Source: Puffinus mauretanicus (Eukaryota > Chordata > Aves > Procellariiformes > Procellariidae). From it: a stretch of 64,000 nt of DNA. Position 1 is the first letter of the stretch. Each line of letters starts with the position of its first letter. Below the pieces are notes generated by a model. It was not told the DNA's origin. It did no database searches and worked only from the letters and a program-made list of their open reading frames with translations. The stretch spans positions 8,475,501 through 8,539,500 of the forward strand of contig JAJKFH010003627.1 of the NCBI GenBank assembly GCA_023333565.1. Direction: 5' to 3'. The position numbers were made by a program, and so were the translations under genes. Below are positions 42,890 to 53,564 of the stretch, piece by piece.

Positions 42890-43370
42890 AAGGCAGTCTC
42901 TTTAACTGGATTACCCTAACAAGCAACCAAACCAAAGAGACTAAGAAACAGCTAATTAAAGCTGTTCAGATACACAGATCAAATCCTTCCTCCTGCTCAT
43001 CCTTCTCTCGCTCAGCCCAATTCATTCATATTTCCCCTTATGCCTTATTAATTACTCGGTCGCTGCTCTAGGGGACAAGGGGAGGGGGAAGGGAGGCAGG
43101 TGGGGAGTGTGAGAAAGGGGACCAAACCTATCCATGGGTCAGATTTTCAGCATTGATTTGGCTTTTGCCACGGCTACAATCCATTGATTCTTAAGCTTAA
43201 ATTGATGATAAGCACTTTCTGATTGAAATAACTCCTGGATCCTTGCAAAGAAAAAAAAACAACTTCTTTTGTGTAATAATTTGCTCTGTTAATCAAGCTA
43301 TTTTCCAGAGGCCCAGGGAAGGTAAAACTCTCTCATTTCTAATTCCTGGTAAGCATCGTGTCTCTAGCTA
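42890..43370. promoter_or_regulatory. Candidate enhancer with TAATTA palindrome and G-tract
   Basis: The interrupted palindrome CAGCT-AATTAA-AGCTG lies at 42949-42964 and carries TAATTA at 42953-42958. Other words are CTGGATTACCC (TAATCC-type), GCCCAATTCATTCATATTTCC, GCCTTATTAATTACTCGG, CCATTGATTCTTAAGC, TTAAATTGATGATAAGC and GTGTAATAATTTGC, then GTTAATCAAGC. A G-rich tract at 43071-43110 divides it into two AT-rich halves. This is one of the denser homeodomain clusters in the window. Confidence 0.42.
43071..43093 (+). other. G-quadruplex-type motif
   Basis: Four G-runs (4, 4, 5 and 3) with loops of one to four bases, followed by more G-runs to 43107. It sits inside the AT-rich candidate element at 42890-43370, like the G-tract at 3543-3576. 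Confidence 0.6.
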
Positions 43371-43374
43371 AGGC

Positions 43375-44375
43375 GGGAAGAGGGGGCAAAGCAAAAAGTT
43401 GAATTTTTGCACATACCAACTCCTCAGCCGGGTAGCTGTTGCACTTGGGGTAACGGCCAAATCTTAAGTCCTGAGCAAAATTCAAACCAAAGCTTTTTCA
43501 AAGATGACATGCGACTGGGGATATTTTTGGTTGCATTTTCCATACCAGGTAGATAAGATATAGAATGGCCAAACCAGAAAGGTCTGATCTCAAACGAGAG
43601 AGATTCTGAACATCTCAGAAGACTCCTCGCTAGGCATCCAGGAGAAGGCTGTGGAGTCCTTTACAATCAAACCCCCTTTCTCTGTTTCCTCCTAGTAAAA
43701 CTAATATTGCCTTGGCCCCAACACTGCTAGCAAGGCGTGGAGAAAGGGCTGTTCACCTGCTCTGCATCAGGCCAGCTCCCTGTCACCCCATCCCATCATG
43801 CCAGCACACACTGCACGACCAGGAAACTTCTGACTTTCCAACCAGAGGAGGTTTCTCCAACATGAAGGAGACCCAGGCACTTCAGAGGAGTCCAAAAGGC
43901 CATTTAATAAGCAGTGATTTTTCTACAACCAGAGATTAGATGAGAAACTGCAACCTTCGTTTCCACTGCCTCTAGATATAGGAGAGACGGGAGGCTCCGT
44001 AGCAGACCCCTGTCCCTCTGGTATAGCACTTTCTGGATAGTTATTAAACAGAGACTCATAATCAGGCAAACTGGGGGCAATGGTGCCATTTCACAGCCCG
44101 GATCACTGAGGTCCAGGAAAACCAAGCAGCTTTGTCAAGGTCACAGGAGCAGCCCAGCGCAGACTTGCAGTGCCACGCGGGAGCCAGGTTGGCACTTGGC
44201 TTCCCCCCCTCCGCCGAAAATAAATCTCAGAAGAAAGCAATTCAGATGGTTTCACATCGGGGAGGAGCGTACGGGTGGGAAAAGAGCCGGGTCAACTACC
44301 AGGGCCCTGGGATGACTGATGCACCCACCGTGGCTGCCCCGCTCCGGGATGCTCCCATTGTCTGCAGTGCAACCG
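43375..44375. other. Background with a MIR relic, no supported gene
   Basis: Open frames are short (under 90 codons) and unrecognised. A MIR-like fragment is at 44085-44172. Nothing else is supported. Confidence 0.5.
44085..44172 (-). repeat. MIR-like ancient SINE fragment
   Basis: GCCATTTCACAGCCCGGATCAC, TGAGGTCCAGGAAAACCAAGC and AGCTTTGTCAAGGTCACAGG follow the MIR reverse complement ('attttacagatgaggaaactgaggcacagagaggttaagtgacttgcccaaggtcacacag'). The CAAGGTCACA block is the best preserved. Old and diverged. Confidence 0.55.
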
Positions 44376-44379
44376 CAGC

Positions 44380-44485
44380 TGCCTTTCATGATTAAGAGGA
44401 GGGAAAGGGAACCTCCACCTTAGAAGGACCACAAATCCACGTTTAATTACTCCTAACAAGGTAATTATCGTGTACGGCAGGACAA
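44380..44485. promoter_or_regulatory. Short element with TTTAATTACTCC and GGTAATTATCG
   Basis: Two homeodomain-type words, GTTTAATTACTCC and GGTAATTATCGTG, lie 12-14 bp apart after CATGATTAAGAGG. Small but dense. It precedes a purine-rich tract at 44820-44935. Confidence 0.28.
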
Positions 44486-44820
44486 CACAAACACTCCCCA
44501 GGCCCCAGCACCTTGGGAGCGGTGTTTTAAAAGCACACCTGCCTCCACGACCCGCTCCCTGCTGCCTCCTCCTCAGCACGTGCGGCAGGCGCGGGCACCC
44601 AGGAGCATCCTTAGCTGCTGCGTGTGTGGGTATCGTTAGCGCTACAGAAAAGCCATCATTATTCTTGGGTTGGGATGCGTGCTTGGGATTTCAGGCTGAA
44701 GGACACGCCTGGCTTCGTATAAGAAGGTACTTTCCACTGTTATATATTTTTTCTTTGCTTTTGAAGAGGACCTGCCGGCTTCCCGCCTCCCATCTCACCT
44801 GCCGAAAAGAGGGTGCCGAG

Positions 44821-44935
44821 AGGTGGAAGAGCTGGAGCGGCCGAGAGGGAGAGGAGGCTGAAGGGGGAGGGGGAGTAGAGATGACTGGAGGGAGGTCGAG
44901 AGAGGAACGAAGAAAGAGGAAAGAAAAGAAAAACC
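44821..44935 (+). repeat. Purine-rich (GA/GGA) tract
   Basis: More than 100 bp of nearly pure purine on the plus strand with few interruptions. It lies within a 224-codon open frame, which is therefore Glu/Arg/Lys-rich by composition. Such tracts can form triplex DNA. Confidence 0.7.
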
Positions 44936-45009
44936 CAGCAGTGCACCATGTTGCATTGTTCACGCTCAGACCTTCAATTTGCTCTCTGCATTCTCCTGCA
45001 GCGGGGAGA

Positions 45010-45225
45010 ATGTTACGCTGGCTTAAGAGACAAATCGGACACAAAATAAAGACCAAGCACTCAGCAGTAAAGCAATTATCGCAACATTTTATGCCGGGCC
45101 TGTTCCTTTTGAAGGCAGCCTGGTGCTGCCCGCATGTACCTTAACCCGTTCCTAATAACCATAAAGTCACCATTATTTACGGTACAAGACATTAAATAAA
45201 TAATGAAAAAGCTGCCGGCGACGGA
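45010..45225. promoter_or_regulatory. Strong candidate conserved noncoding element
   Basis: Contains GACACAAAATAAAG, GCAATTATCGC (with CAATTATC at 45073-45080), CATTTTATGCCGGGCC, CTTAACCCGTTCCTAATAACC, CCATAAA (45159-45165), CACCATTATTTACGG and CATTAAATAAATAATG. Hox/Cdx-type and homeodomain words are dense and unrepeated, with a sharp right edge into CpG-containing sequence. No coding is recognised. Confidence 0.42.
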
Positions 45226-45229
45226 GCGA

Positions 45230-48200
45230 GGCAAGTGGGGGTTGCAGGGAATCTCCCGAGACCAGAGCTGGCACTGGCTTAACCTGCGCTGCAGGAGGCA
45301 GAGGAAAACAACTTCGCTGGACCTGGGGAAGGGAGGATGCATTTTTATTTTGGAGTGGCACCTCAGGTCCTGGAATCCATCAGAGAGTAAAAATTAGATT
45401 GTGGGGTTTTTTTCAAAGAAGAGAAAAGCAAAACGGAGTTGCATGGGACTCATGGGCAAGCCACAAACCAAAAAGGTTCCTACAAGAAGAAGGAGGGGTG
45501 GCAGGGCCAGATTCTGACCTCCGCCGTGCCAGCATAAATCCCAGCGTAACGCTGCTGGAGCCAGGAGCTCCTGCAGGCTCACAGGGCGCAACTGAGGCCA
45601 GACGTGAGTCCCCTACGAGGAGTCATCCACTCCCCTCTCTCTTAAATTGAGAGGTAAATAGATAAAAATCAAATATGAACGTAAATATGGGTCACGGCAG
45701 GAGTTCCCACGGCCGTGGTTCAGGGTAATGCACAAACAAAGGGAATGTATCCTCCTTGACCTCCACCTCTCACCACCGCGTCCACACAGCCTCACCAGGA
45801 GCCAACACCTGCCCTCAAAGATCTGATAACTAGCTTCATACACAAACGTCTCAAGATCTCTGTTTTCAAGGTCTAGCTGCTTTCCCCCAAACCTGATGCT
45901 CTTTTGAACCCCTTCCTCTGTTGACAATCTCCCTTTTCTGAGCAACATTAGGTCACGCTCTGGGTGCGAGTGGGTTTGGCCGTGCCACCCTGCCCACGCT
46001 CAGCAGCCTAGGCTGGTGCAGGCACCTCCTTCACCCCCCAGAGCCGCACCAGCCTTGTGTCAACACCCCCGGGGACTTGCTCCACAGTGGTACAGCAGCT
46101 CCTACCCTGCATCTCGTGGTTCTACAGGTGGTGACGGACACATGGATGGAAAGCAGGACACTGTACGCTATCTTCCTCAGAACCTCAGGTCATTTCCAAA
46201 GTTCCTCATGGTGAGGGATGCAAAGCACCTGCAGCCACCGGCAATGCCTGCCCAACGTAGGAGTAGACTGCTTTCTTTGCAGGCATGCCCTTGGGTTTCA
46301 GTGAAGTTCCTGGAAGGGACGGCGAGTCTTCCCTGTCCACCAACACTTTCTTCTTCTGACTGATATTCTAAAACAGATCCTTACGGCTCAGTATGGACAT
46401 GGTGAACATGGACTCCTCCATACCAGACACCAGCTGAAGGTGCTGAGCTTACATCAGAGACTGAAAGCAGGAAAAATTCGATCATGTCCTTCTGCACAAA
46501 GCACTACAGTGACTCTGAGAAGCCACTTTATATCTCTCAAGGCAATCAATATGAATTTTGATACCATTTTAAAGATGAAGAAAACTCCACACCAGGTGGA
46601 AAGAGCATATGACAAGACTACTCTAAGAAATATGATTTATATTGTGCATTTTTACCTAGTAAGTACTGTTCAGGGGCAAAGCTGAAGTATTCCTAGAAAT
46701 GTACACACACAATATGGAAAGATAGAAAGACACCTCGCCCCGCACAGACTGTACCCACGCACAGCCGCTGGCATGCTGCTGGTGAGTTTTCCTAGGTTCT
46801 TCTCTGCTGGGGTTTCATTTGGCTGCTCATATTTGTTAATAGATTCAAAGAAGAGAAAAATAATAGACTCAATAAGAGAAAAATTCAGGATGAAATGAGG
46901 CTCATTTCAAACCATTCTTTGTGTTGTGGAAATTCCTCCCAACTTATACTGAAATAAGGCTTGGGAAAAAGTGTTGCCCCTGGGGCAGGACTGAAGTTCT
47001 GGATCTTCTGACTTTTGAGGAACGGAGATGGGTTCTTTATATTTTTAGAATATGAGACATCTCCATTTATAAGAGCTAAGACCTGCTCCTGACACCCTCT
47101 CATCCCCTTGCTCTGCTGCTTCTGAAGGATGCACAAGAGGAAGAACTTATTTCACTGCCAAGGGCACACTGGTCTGGCAGCACACACACCTCTGGGACAT
47201 AAAATGTTTCTGATTAAAACCCAAAGGTTGTTAAGTTTTATTTTCTTTAAACCAGGAATGTCCCACTCTTTCTATGACCCGAGAATTGGGAATCTCTAGA
47301 ATCTAGAATCCAGGATTTGTCTCAAAAACGGAAATAATCATGTGAAACCATATTCCTTCTCTTTCCATGAGCTCTTCCACATTTTTTACTCCACGTTTGT
47401 CCCAGACAGAACTGCAGTAACAAGGAGAAGAGGGCAGCATTTGATTTTTAATATCGGAGGTGTGCATCTTAACAGCCCATATTAGGAGAGCTGAGATCTG
47501 CTCTTGGAAGTGCGGGTTTGTGTTTTTCTTAAGTCTACTCAAAACAAAGGAAAATAAGCTCTTCTGCAGCTGAATGGGAGAGTCGAACGCAGCCACACAC
47601 AAAAGAGGAAGGGCCATCTGCACCATCTGATACAACCATGGAAGCTGGTACATGTCCTCCCTACTGCCGGGCAGAAGGGGACAAGAGCCACGCAGCATCG
47701 CCACGTGCAAGAAGGACACATTACTGGAGATGATGACAAGCTGGAATGAGTGATGCTCCTCTCCCCCAGACCTCTACCCGGCCGAGGCTGGCCATGCAGA
47801 GAGGGTAATCCTGTGTCGCCTGTGTGCTGGGAAGGGGGTGAGCGGGGTGAAGAGGGAGGTGAACCAGCTCATGGAGGTCTCGCTGTGCTGCCCTCACCCC
47901 GTCACGGTGCTGCAAGATTGGAAATTGCATGGCATCCACTCGAGGGGTGCCGCAGCGTCCGGCCGAACAAGCCTTTCCAAAGCCTGCACCATGGTGGCAG
48001 CTGTGGCACTGCATGGGAAGAGCAGACCCAAGCCCTGCATCTTGGGGGCACAGGCACCCATGCCCCCCTTTCACCCCGAGATTATAAAGCGGAGCATGGG
48101 GCAGGCAGGCACAGGGGCAGAGGCAGCTGCTCCCTGTAAGATCTGCTCCATTACATCTATCAGAAAAGGGGAGAAGGGGTGGGAAGGGAGGGAGGAGGCG

Positions 48201-48720
48201 GATTTCTAGGCATGGGTGGGTCCATTCTTCACCAGCTTACGCAAGTCAAAGCTGCCAGCGAGGTGGGGGGGACAAGCTAGGCGGGGGGTAGCCGGTGCTT
48301 CGCGGGGACAAGCCATTCAGGCAGGCTTGTGTTTCACACCCGGCACTTCAGATCGACATGCCTGTCTCGGAGCTACTGAGAAAGCAGCCGCAGCACTGTC
48401 CCATCGTCCCCCCGCGACACCCTCTCCGTGTGCCTGCCAAATAAGCAGACTCTGGGATGACACTTTTTTTTGGATGCCTAGCCCCAAAGCCAAACTGATG
48501 TCATTAAAGTGACTGCCCCCCCCGCCCCCTTGCCTCCCCAGCGCCCATCCACCAGGCTCAGCTGAAATGTAAACCTCCCCTCCTCTCCCCACAACAAAAG
48601 CCAAAGGCTTTCAAAGCCAAACCTGATTGAAATTCAAAAACTTTTTCAGCCCCTTTCCCTCCTCCCCACCTTGAAAAGAGAGTGTATAAAACAGGGAGAC
48701 AAAAGCCTCCCCCAGCCCAC
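45230..48720. other. Long background stretch, no supported gene
   Basis: Unrecognised open frames up to 138 codons. AT content rises in 46450-46880 without the homeodomain-rich texture seen elsewhere. A TCTAGAATCTAGAATC short repeat lies near 47296-47311. I can name no gene, RNA or repeat family here. Confidence 0.5.
48685..48691 (+). promoter_or_regulatory. TATA-box-like motif upstream of CpG patch
   Basis: TATAAAA about 40 bp before a CpG-rich patch. The position would fit a plus-strand start near 48715-48725. There is no further support, and the motif is common in random sequence. Confidence 0.2.
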
Positions 48721-48724
48721 CCTC

Positions 48725-48960
48725 CGCATTGTCTGGCCGGGGCGGGTTCGGGCCAGCGACAAGGGGCACCCAGCCCTGCGGGGGCCCTGCTCCCCGCTCC
48801 CGGCCGCGGCTCGCCCTCGGCCGGGGGGGCCTCGCGCGCCAAAACACACCCGCACGCACCGAAAATAAAACACTCCCAGCCTTTGTGCGGCGCACAAAGA
48901 AGAGCCCGGCGGTGATGGAGCCAGGCGGCGTGATTTACTCACCTGCCTCTCCAGCCCCCC
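48725..48960. promoter_or_regulatory. CpG-rich patch, possible promoter
   Basis: CpG-dense sequence (GGGCGGGTTCGGG, CCGGCCGCGGCTCGCCCTCGG, TTGTGCGGCGCAC) over about 230 bp. A TATA-like box lies upstream on the plus strand. On the minus strand a consensus donor CAG|GTGAGT is present at 48945-48937. The frames crossing it are unrecognised. A promoter for a noncoding or 5'-untranslated exon is possible on either strand but not established. Confidence 0.35.
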
Positions 48961-48964
48961 GTGA

Positions 48965-50585
48965 ATTTCTATGGGTCAAGGGGGAGGGGAGGGCTGGCCT
49001 TTGGTTTTACACCCCCACCCCGGCTTTTGTTGCTGTCCCCCCTTCTCTTGAGCCAGCATCTTCTGGGTGATCCTTAACCTCGCCACTAGCTGATGTCCCT
49101 CCCCTCCATACCAGTGCTGGGTGTCCTGTTCAGTGCTCATGGTCCAGACATTGAGGCCTGCAGCTCCCTTCCCTTTCAGGACATTTCAGGGTCCTCCCTT
49201 TGAGGTGACCTCCCCTCTACACATCTCCAGCTAAACCGTTGCTCTCTGTTTCCCTCTCAAGCATCCTCCCTAGTTCTGTATTCCCCTTGCAGAGAGAGAT
49301 GTCTTCTCTGTAAGCACCGCTCACGCCTGGTTGTGTAGGAAGCCAGCTCCACTCGCTCATCCATCCCTTGCAGCCAAGGCAGCATCTGTGAAAGGCTTCA
49401 GAAAAGCAACAATGCTCCTACAGCCCCGTTGGGCTTCAAAGCCTCATGGTGCTGACCCACCTGGGCAGTCCCCATCAATTGTCCCCATGTGGCCAGTGGG
49501 CCAAGTGAGACAGATAGGCTTTAATGCCCAAACGGCTCCGCAGGGCTGCTCAGGTGTGTCTGATGCAGTTGGGTACCTGCACCCAGTAGAAAAGCAAAAC
49601 TGCACTGACTAAGCCGTGGTTTTCAGACAGTAGCCACCAGCTTTTCTGGGATAACCTCCCACAGCGGTGCTTCTGCCGATGCCATTTCACAGGAGCAGAA
49701 AGAAGGCTTGGCATTTCTGCCATCAAGTCTCTCCAAAGCTTTTTCAGAGGCAGCAGAGGATCCAGTGATAAAACTTGTCCCTTCCCTTTAAGGAATAAAG
49801 AAAAGAGACCAAGTAACTGTGGGTACAAAGGTTTCTTCCCAGACCAACAGCAGGCTCTCACAGGGCATCTCGTGGAAAGGGGAGACAGTAGAGCCTCACA
49901 CACACTGACAGCAGCCCATCGATTCGGTCTTTGCTCCTACATGCTCCCCAGCACCTCTGCTGGGGACACCTTGAGCCTTTTCATTTTCCCTTCGATACAG
50001 CTCCTGCTGCCTGTCTTCCCTCCCTAGACTGTAAGATCTTTGGAAGCAGCGCTCCTCCCTGCTCCGCGCTCTCCTGCAAAGGAGCCCTAGTCCTAGCAGC
50101 AAGTCATACGGGTACCATCACCGTGACCTGGCTGCACACACTCCCAAGCTGTCATCCCTAAGTGACGCTAAGTGGTCCTGTGCTCAAAGGTGACATACTC
50201 CCCCAAGATGTGACCTTAAAATGCAAGTTGCATCCCTCAGCAGAGACATGTCCTAGTCCAGATGCTGTGTGATAATCCATTTTTAAAAATCTTGAGAATG
50301 GCTGATGTGATGCATAAACAGGGATGAGGGAGTGCAGACCTCAGGTTCTCCTCTACTACTCCTCACAGCACCAGCCTGGACAGTTGATGCTTTTCTCTGG
50401 GCCTCATTTTCCCCATCAGTGAAAGGGAGGCAGTGATTCCAGCTCAATCCTTTAAACTGCTCTGAGATCTTACTAATGAAAAGAATTAGGTGTGCAAAGT
50501 GCCAAGTAACAGCCCTGACTCCAGAGCTGGGTGACAGACCCAGCTCCCGACCCAGCTGCCTGCTTGTACAGCTCCTTGGCTATCC
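48965..50585. other. Background with a MIR relic, no supported gene
   Basis: Unrecognised open frames under 120 codons. A MIR-like fragment lies at 50390-50505. Nothing else can be supported. Confidence 0.5.
50390..50505 (+). repeat. MIR-like ancient SINE fragment
   Basis: CTCTGGGCCTCATTTTCCCC, ATCAGTGAAAGGGAGGCAGTG, TAAACTGCTCTGAGATC and GGTGTGCAAAGTGCC follow the MIR plus strand ('ctctgtgcctcagtttcctcatctgtaaaatgggg ... gtaaagtgc'). The block order is preserved across about 110 bp. Confidence 0.6.
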
Positions 50586-50589
50586 AAGA

Positions 50590-50770
50590 CAGACTACTAA
50601 ATTATGCAAAACCTTTGAGTGAGCCTGGCTTAATTAAGTTTTAATTTTTGTAAATTACCAGTGTGGGAGTGGTTGAATCTGCGAACCATTACTCCTGCTT
50701 GTTTTGGATTTTATTTGGAAATAAGACACTTCATTACATCTCTGTAAACAAGATCTACTCAGAAAGGAGA
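50590..50770. promoter_or_regulatory. AT-rich candidate element
   Basis: Contains CTAAATTATGCAAAACC (octamer-like), GGCTTAATTAAGTTTTAATTTTTG, GTAAATTACCAGTG and TTTTATTTGGAAATAAGAC. CTTAATTAAG is a 10-bp perfect palindrome with a homeodomain core. The sequence is clearly distinct from its surroundings. Confidence 0.37.
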
Positions 50771-50774
50771 ACTG

Positions 50775-51625
50775 GTGCAGAGGATCAATACAGAAGTGGG
50801 AAGAGGAGGTGAGGGGACAAGCAAGCCAGTCTGGGAAAGTGTGATTAACCCAGAGATTCAGAAAAAACTGTCCAAGGGCTGCCTATGCTGCACTCGACTT
50901 CTCCCTAACCTTCCAACATCAGCCTTCAAAATGCACTAGTCCCATCCTGAAACTTGCAGCACCATTGCCATCCACGGCAATGCTGTAGACTCTTGCATGA
51001 GGGCACATCTGCCCGGGACATTTTGTCTTGGGAGACCTCCTCACCCTTACACCCCATGCCCTTGGAGCGAGGTGATGGGAACAGGATAGGCTCTTCACAG
51101 GTGCACAGCACTGATCTCCCCACAGTCACCATCCAGTATTTGAAAGCAATGCAAGCAGCTTGTAAAGCCCAGCAGGTCCACGACACTGGTGCCATCATAA
51201 CTGTCATGAGCTGATACTGCCCCTCACCCAAAAATCACTTTTCCACTAAAATGCTACCACCAGACAGAAGCAAGACCCAGCAGTCCCTGCACCTCTTCTG
51301 GCTGGCATGGGAGAAACCATGAGCAGCAATGGGACATGAACACAGGTTCCACACTGGGATCTGATCTTCTTTGCCCGGGACACCGTCTCTAACGTCGTAA
51401 GTCCCCTAACTGATTTAATAGCGTGGTGATACCCCATGGTACTGCAACACCTTCTGCTGTCACGGTCACTCCTGAGCCCACTGCTAACACCCAACACCAC
51501 CCACACAGGACCTGGGTACAGCATGGAGGACAACAACCCAGCCAAGCGATGACCTACCCTTCCAAAAATCTGATGTTTTGGATGCAAACCAGATATGCAT
51601 TTTTACAAACAGGACCTATTCCCAA
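50775..51625. other. Background, no supported gene
   Basis: Unrecognised open frames up to 113 codons. No repeats or RNA genes identified. Confidence 0.5.
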
Positions 51626-51629
51626 GGAA

Positions 51630-51875
51630 ACAGACCTAAAAAGTGACTAATTTGCTGTGTCTGGTACTTCAAAAAGTTATTTCTAAGATATTGAATCTAA
51701 TTTTAAAATCGAACACAGCTCAATATCTTGTTAGTCAAATACAGTGTTTATAACTTAAATATCCACCCAGAGAGAAATTATGATGCTTTTATAAATCTCC
51801 CTCAATAGTTTAAGTTAAAAATAAACTAGCTAATCTATCAATCAGCCTTATTCATTCATCTCAGCTATTGTGGGA
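51630..51875. promoter_or_regulatory. AT-rich candidate element
   Basis: Contains GATATTGAATCTAATTTTAAAATCG, CTCAATATCTTG, GTTAGTCAAATACAG, CTTAAATATCC, ATTATGATGCTTTTATAAATC, AGTTTAAGTTAAAAATAAAC and CTAATCTATCAATCAGCC. It is nearly repeat-free and strongly AT-rich for 240 bp. The role is inferred from texture. Confidence 0.33.
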
Positions 51876-51946
51876 AGAAAAGAGCAACATACGCAAGAGA
51901 GAAGCAAATGGTCTGAGAAGAGGCAGCTGAACGTATTGATCAGAGT

Positions 51947-51960
51947 TAAAAAAAAAAAAA
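51947..51960. repeat. Poly-A run
   Basis: A single A-run of about 13 bases. No retroelement body is evident. Confidence 0.75.
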
Positions 51961-52119
51961 TTGTTAGAAAAACCAAGGCACACGTCATTTGGTTTAATGC
52001 AGCCCATACAAACAGCTCCAAAAGGCCACAGCTGCCCGCCTCGAGCCTTGCTCAAGTCGGTTGGTGCCTCTCACCCAAACGACAGCCCTCCAGAGCGGGC
52101 AAGACCTCTTACTGCTCCT

Positions 52120-52640
52120 ATTACTTTAAAACTACTCTATCTTCCCCGGAATAAAAAAAAAAAAAATTAAAACAAAAGACAACATTGTATCTTTAGGGCA
52201 CCAAAATAATAAATAAATAAGCAGGAATGCTTGCAACCCACGAAGTCTGACAGCTTAAAGTGCGCGCAAAGAAAAAAACGCTGGTGAAAGAGTGAAAGCC
52301 ATCCTTTGAACTCCCGCGCCCCAGCGCTCTCGGAGGCGACGGATTTATGCATCTGCTCCGGCACGCCAGTTCAGAGAGACCCTTTCTATCCATCTCACCC
52401 TGGTGGGGCTCTCAGAAGTCATTTGTGGCCTTCTTCCCCACTTTTGGCTTTATTGTTTAAACTTTCGCTGTTTTCCTGCAGATGAAAAAGGGGAGAGAAT
52501 CACCTTACGCTTCTCGGGTTATTTAAAAAGAAAGGGAAAGAAAAAGAAAAATATTTTTTCTCTCCTGAAAGGAACTCTTTCGTATTATTTTGAATTTTCC
52601 TAATTTTTTTTTTTTTAATAACCTGCCTGGGAAGACCCTG
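52120..52640. promoter_or_regulatory. AT-rich zone with A and T runs, weak regulatory candidate
   Basis: Long A-run at 52153-52166, AATAATAAATAAATAAGC near 52206, a CpG-containing middle (AACTCCCGCGCCCCAGCGC near 52310), GGCTTTATTGTTTAAAC near 52446 and poly-T near 52605-52617. Heterogeneous, so it may be several small pieces. No gene is supported. Confidence 0.25.
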
Positions 52641-52834
52641 TGCCCGGGGCTGGAGAGGGAGCTTCCATCTCTCTCAGCCTGTTGCACTCAGGCAAGGTGA
52701 AGAGGCACAGCTCGTGTTAGGCCGATGGGAACAAATCTCCTCTTTTGTTCCCTGCAAAAGGCTTTGCTAATTGCCGTTGGCCCGACTCTGCCTTATCTGC
52801 GGTTGCTCCCAGAAGGGGAGGGCATAGGCAGGTT

Positions 52835-52974
52835 CAAAGAAAGGAAGGAAGAAGAAAAGAAAGAAGAGAAAGCAAGAGAAAACATTCCTGTTCTTTTCTC
52901 TAGCAGCCAGAGCAAGGCAGAAAACCAGAGGGAAAGAAAGAAGAGGGAGCGTGAAAGAGAACAAAAAATAAATA
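52835..52974 (+). repeat. Purine-rich (GAAA/GAAG) tract pair
   Basis: Two AG-rich tracts, 52835-52885 and 52917-52974, separated by a short pyrimidine-containing segment. They lie just upstream of the strong AT-rich element at 53010. Confidence 0.7.
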
Positions 52975-53009
52975 AATGACCTGAGGCTGCTTGGAAGACC
53001 CTCTTTCTC

Positions 53010-53560
53010 TCCTATCAGCTTTTACAGGGGGCAATACATTTTATTCATTGCCAGGTCTGACTTATCGCAGCCTTGTTTTTAATGAGGTATAATAAGGGGA
53101 ACATTTTGTAACAACACGGTTCCTCTATTTTATCCGACAAACAGCTGTGTCATGGCCGTCGCTGGGAGAATGAATCATATCTCCCTGCCTGCATATGCTA
53201 ACTCCCATGTAATTACCCTCGCATCTTAAATAAAGCAGGCCCTAAACCTGTCGCTCAGATTACAAGCAAACGGTGCAGACCTCGTAACTGGGGCCTCTAT
53301 CATTACAATTAATTTATCACAGGAGCGGCCGAGATTAGAGACTAGAATTAAAACGCAGAGCAGGGAGGGTGCCACAGGACTGACAGGGAGAGAGGGAGAG
53401 GAGCTTTACTGCAGAGGCTAGGCAGGCTAATTCCTTAACTGGAGCAATCCTGGATATTTTTTTTTTCCTTTAAGTTATTAGCTCAGTTATTTTCCTGAGG
53501 CTACAGCAGGACATTTTTCTCCCTGAAATGTCAGGAAGTAGAAAGCAAAGGGAACTTTGC
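53010..53560. promoter_or_regulatory. Large strong candidate conserved noncoding element
   Basis: About 500 bp, one of the longest distinct islands. Words include ACATTTTATTCATTGCC, GTTTTTAATGAGG, GGTATAATAAGG, GAATGAATCATATCTCC, GCATATGCTAAC, CATGTAATTACCC, CTTAAATAAAGCAGG, CTCAGATTACAAGC, ATTACAATTAATTT (53302-53315) leading to TTATCAC, GAGATTAGAGACTAG and GAATTAAAACGC. A second part (53450-53560) has a T-run and AAGTTATTAGCTCAG. There is no frame or RNA signature. Confidence 0.44.
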
Positions 53561-53564
53561 CCTG

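Noticed and set aside
44470..45144. 224-codon plus-strand open frame
   Set aside because: Its charged middle is encoded by the GA-rich tract at 44821-44935; the remainder shows no recognisable protein sequence.
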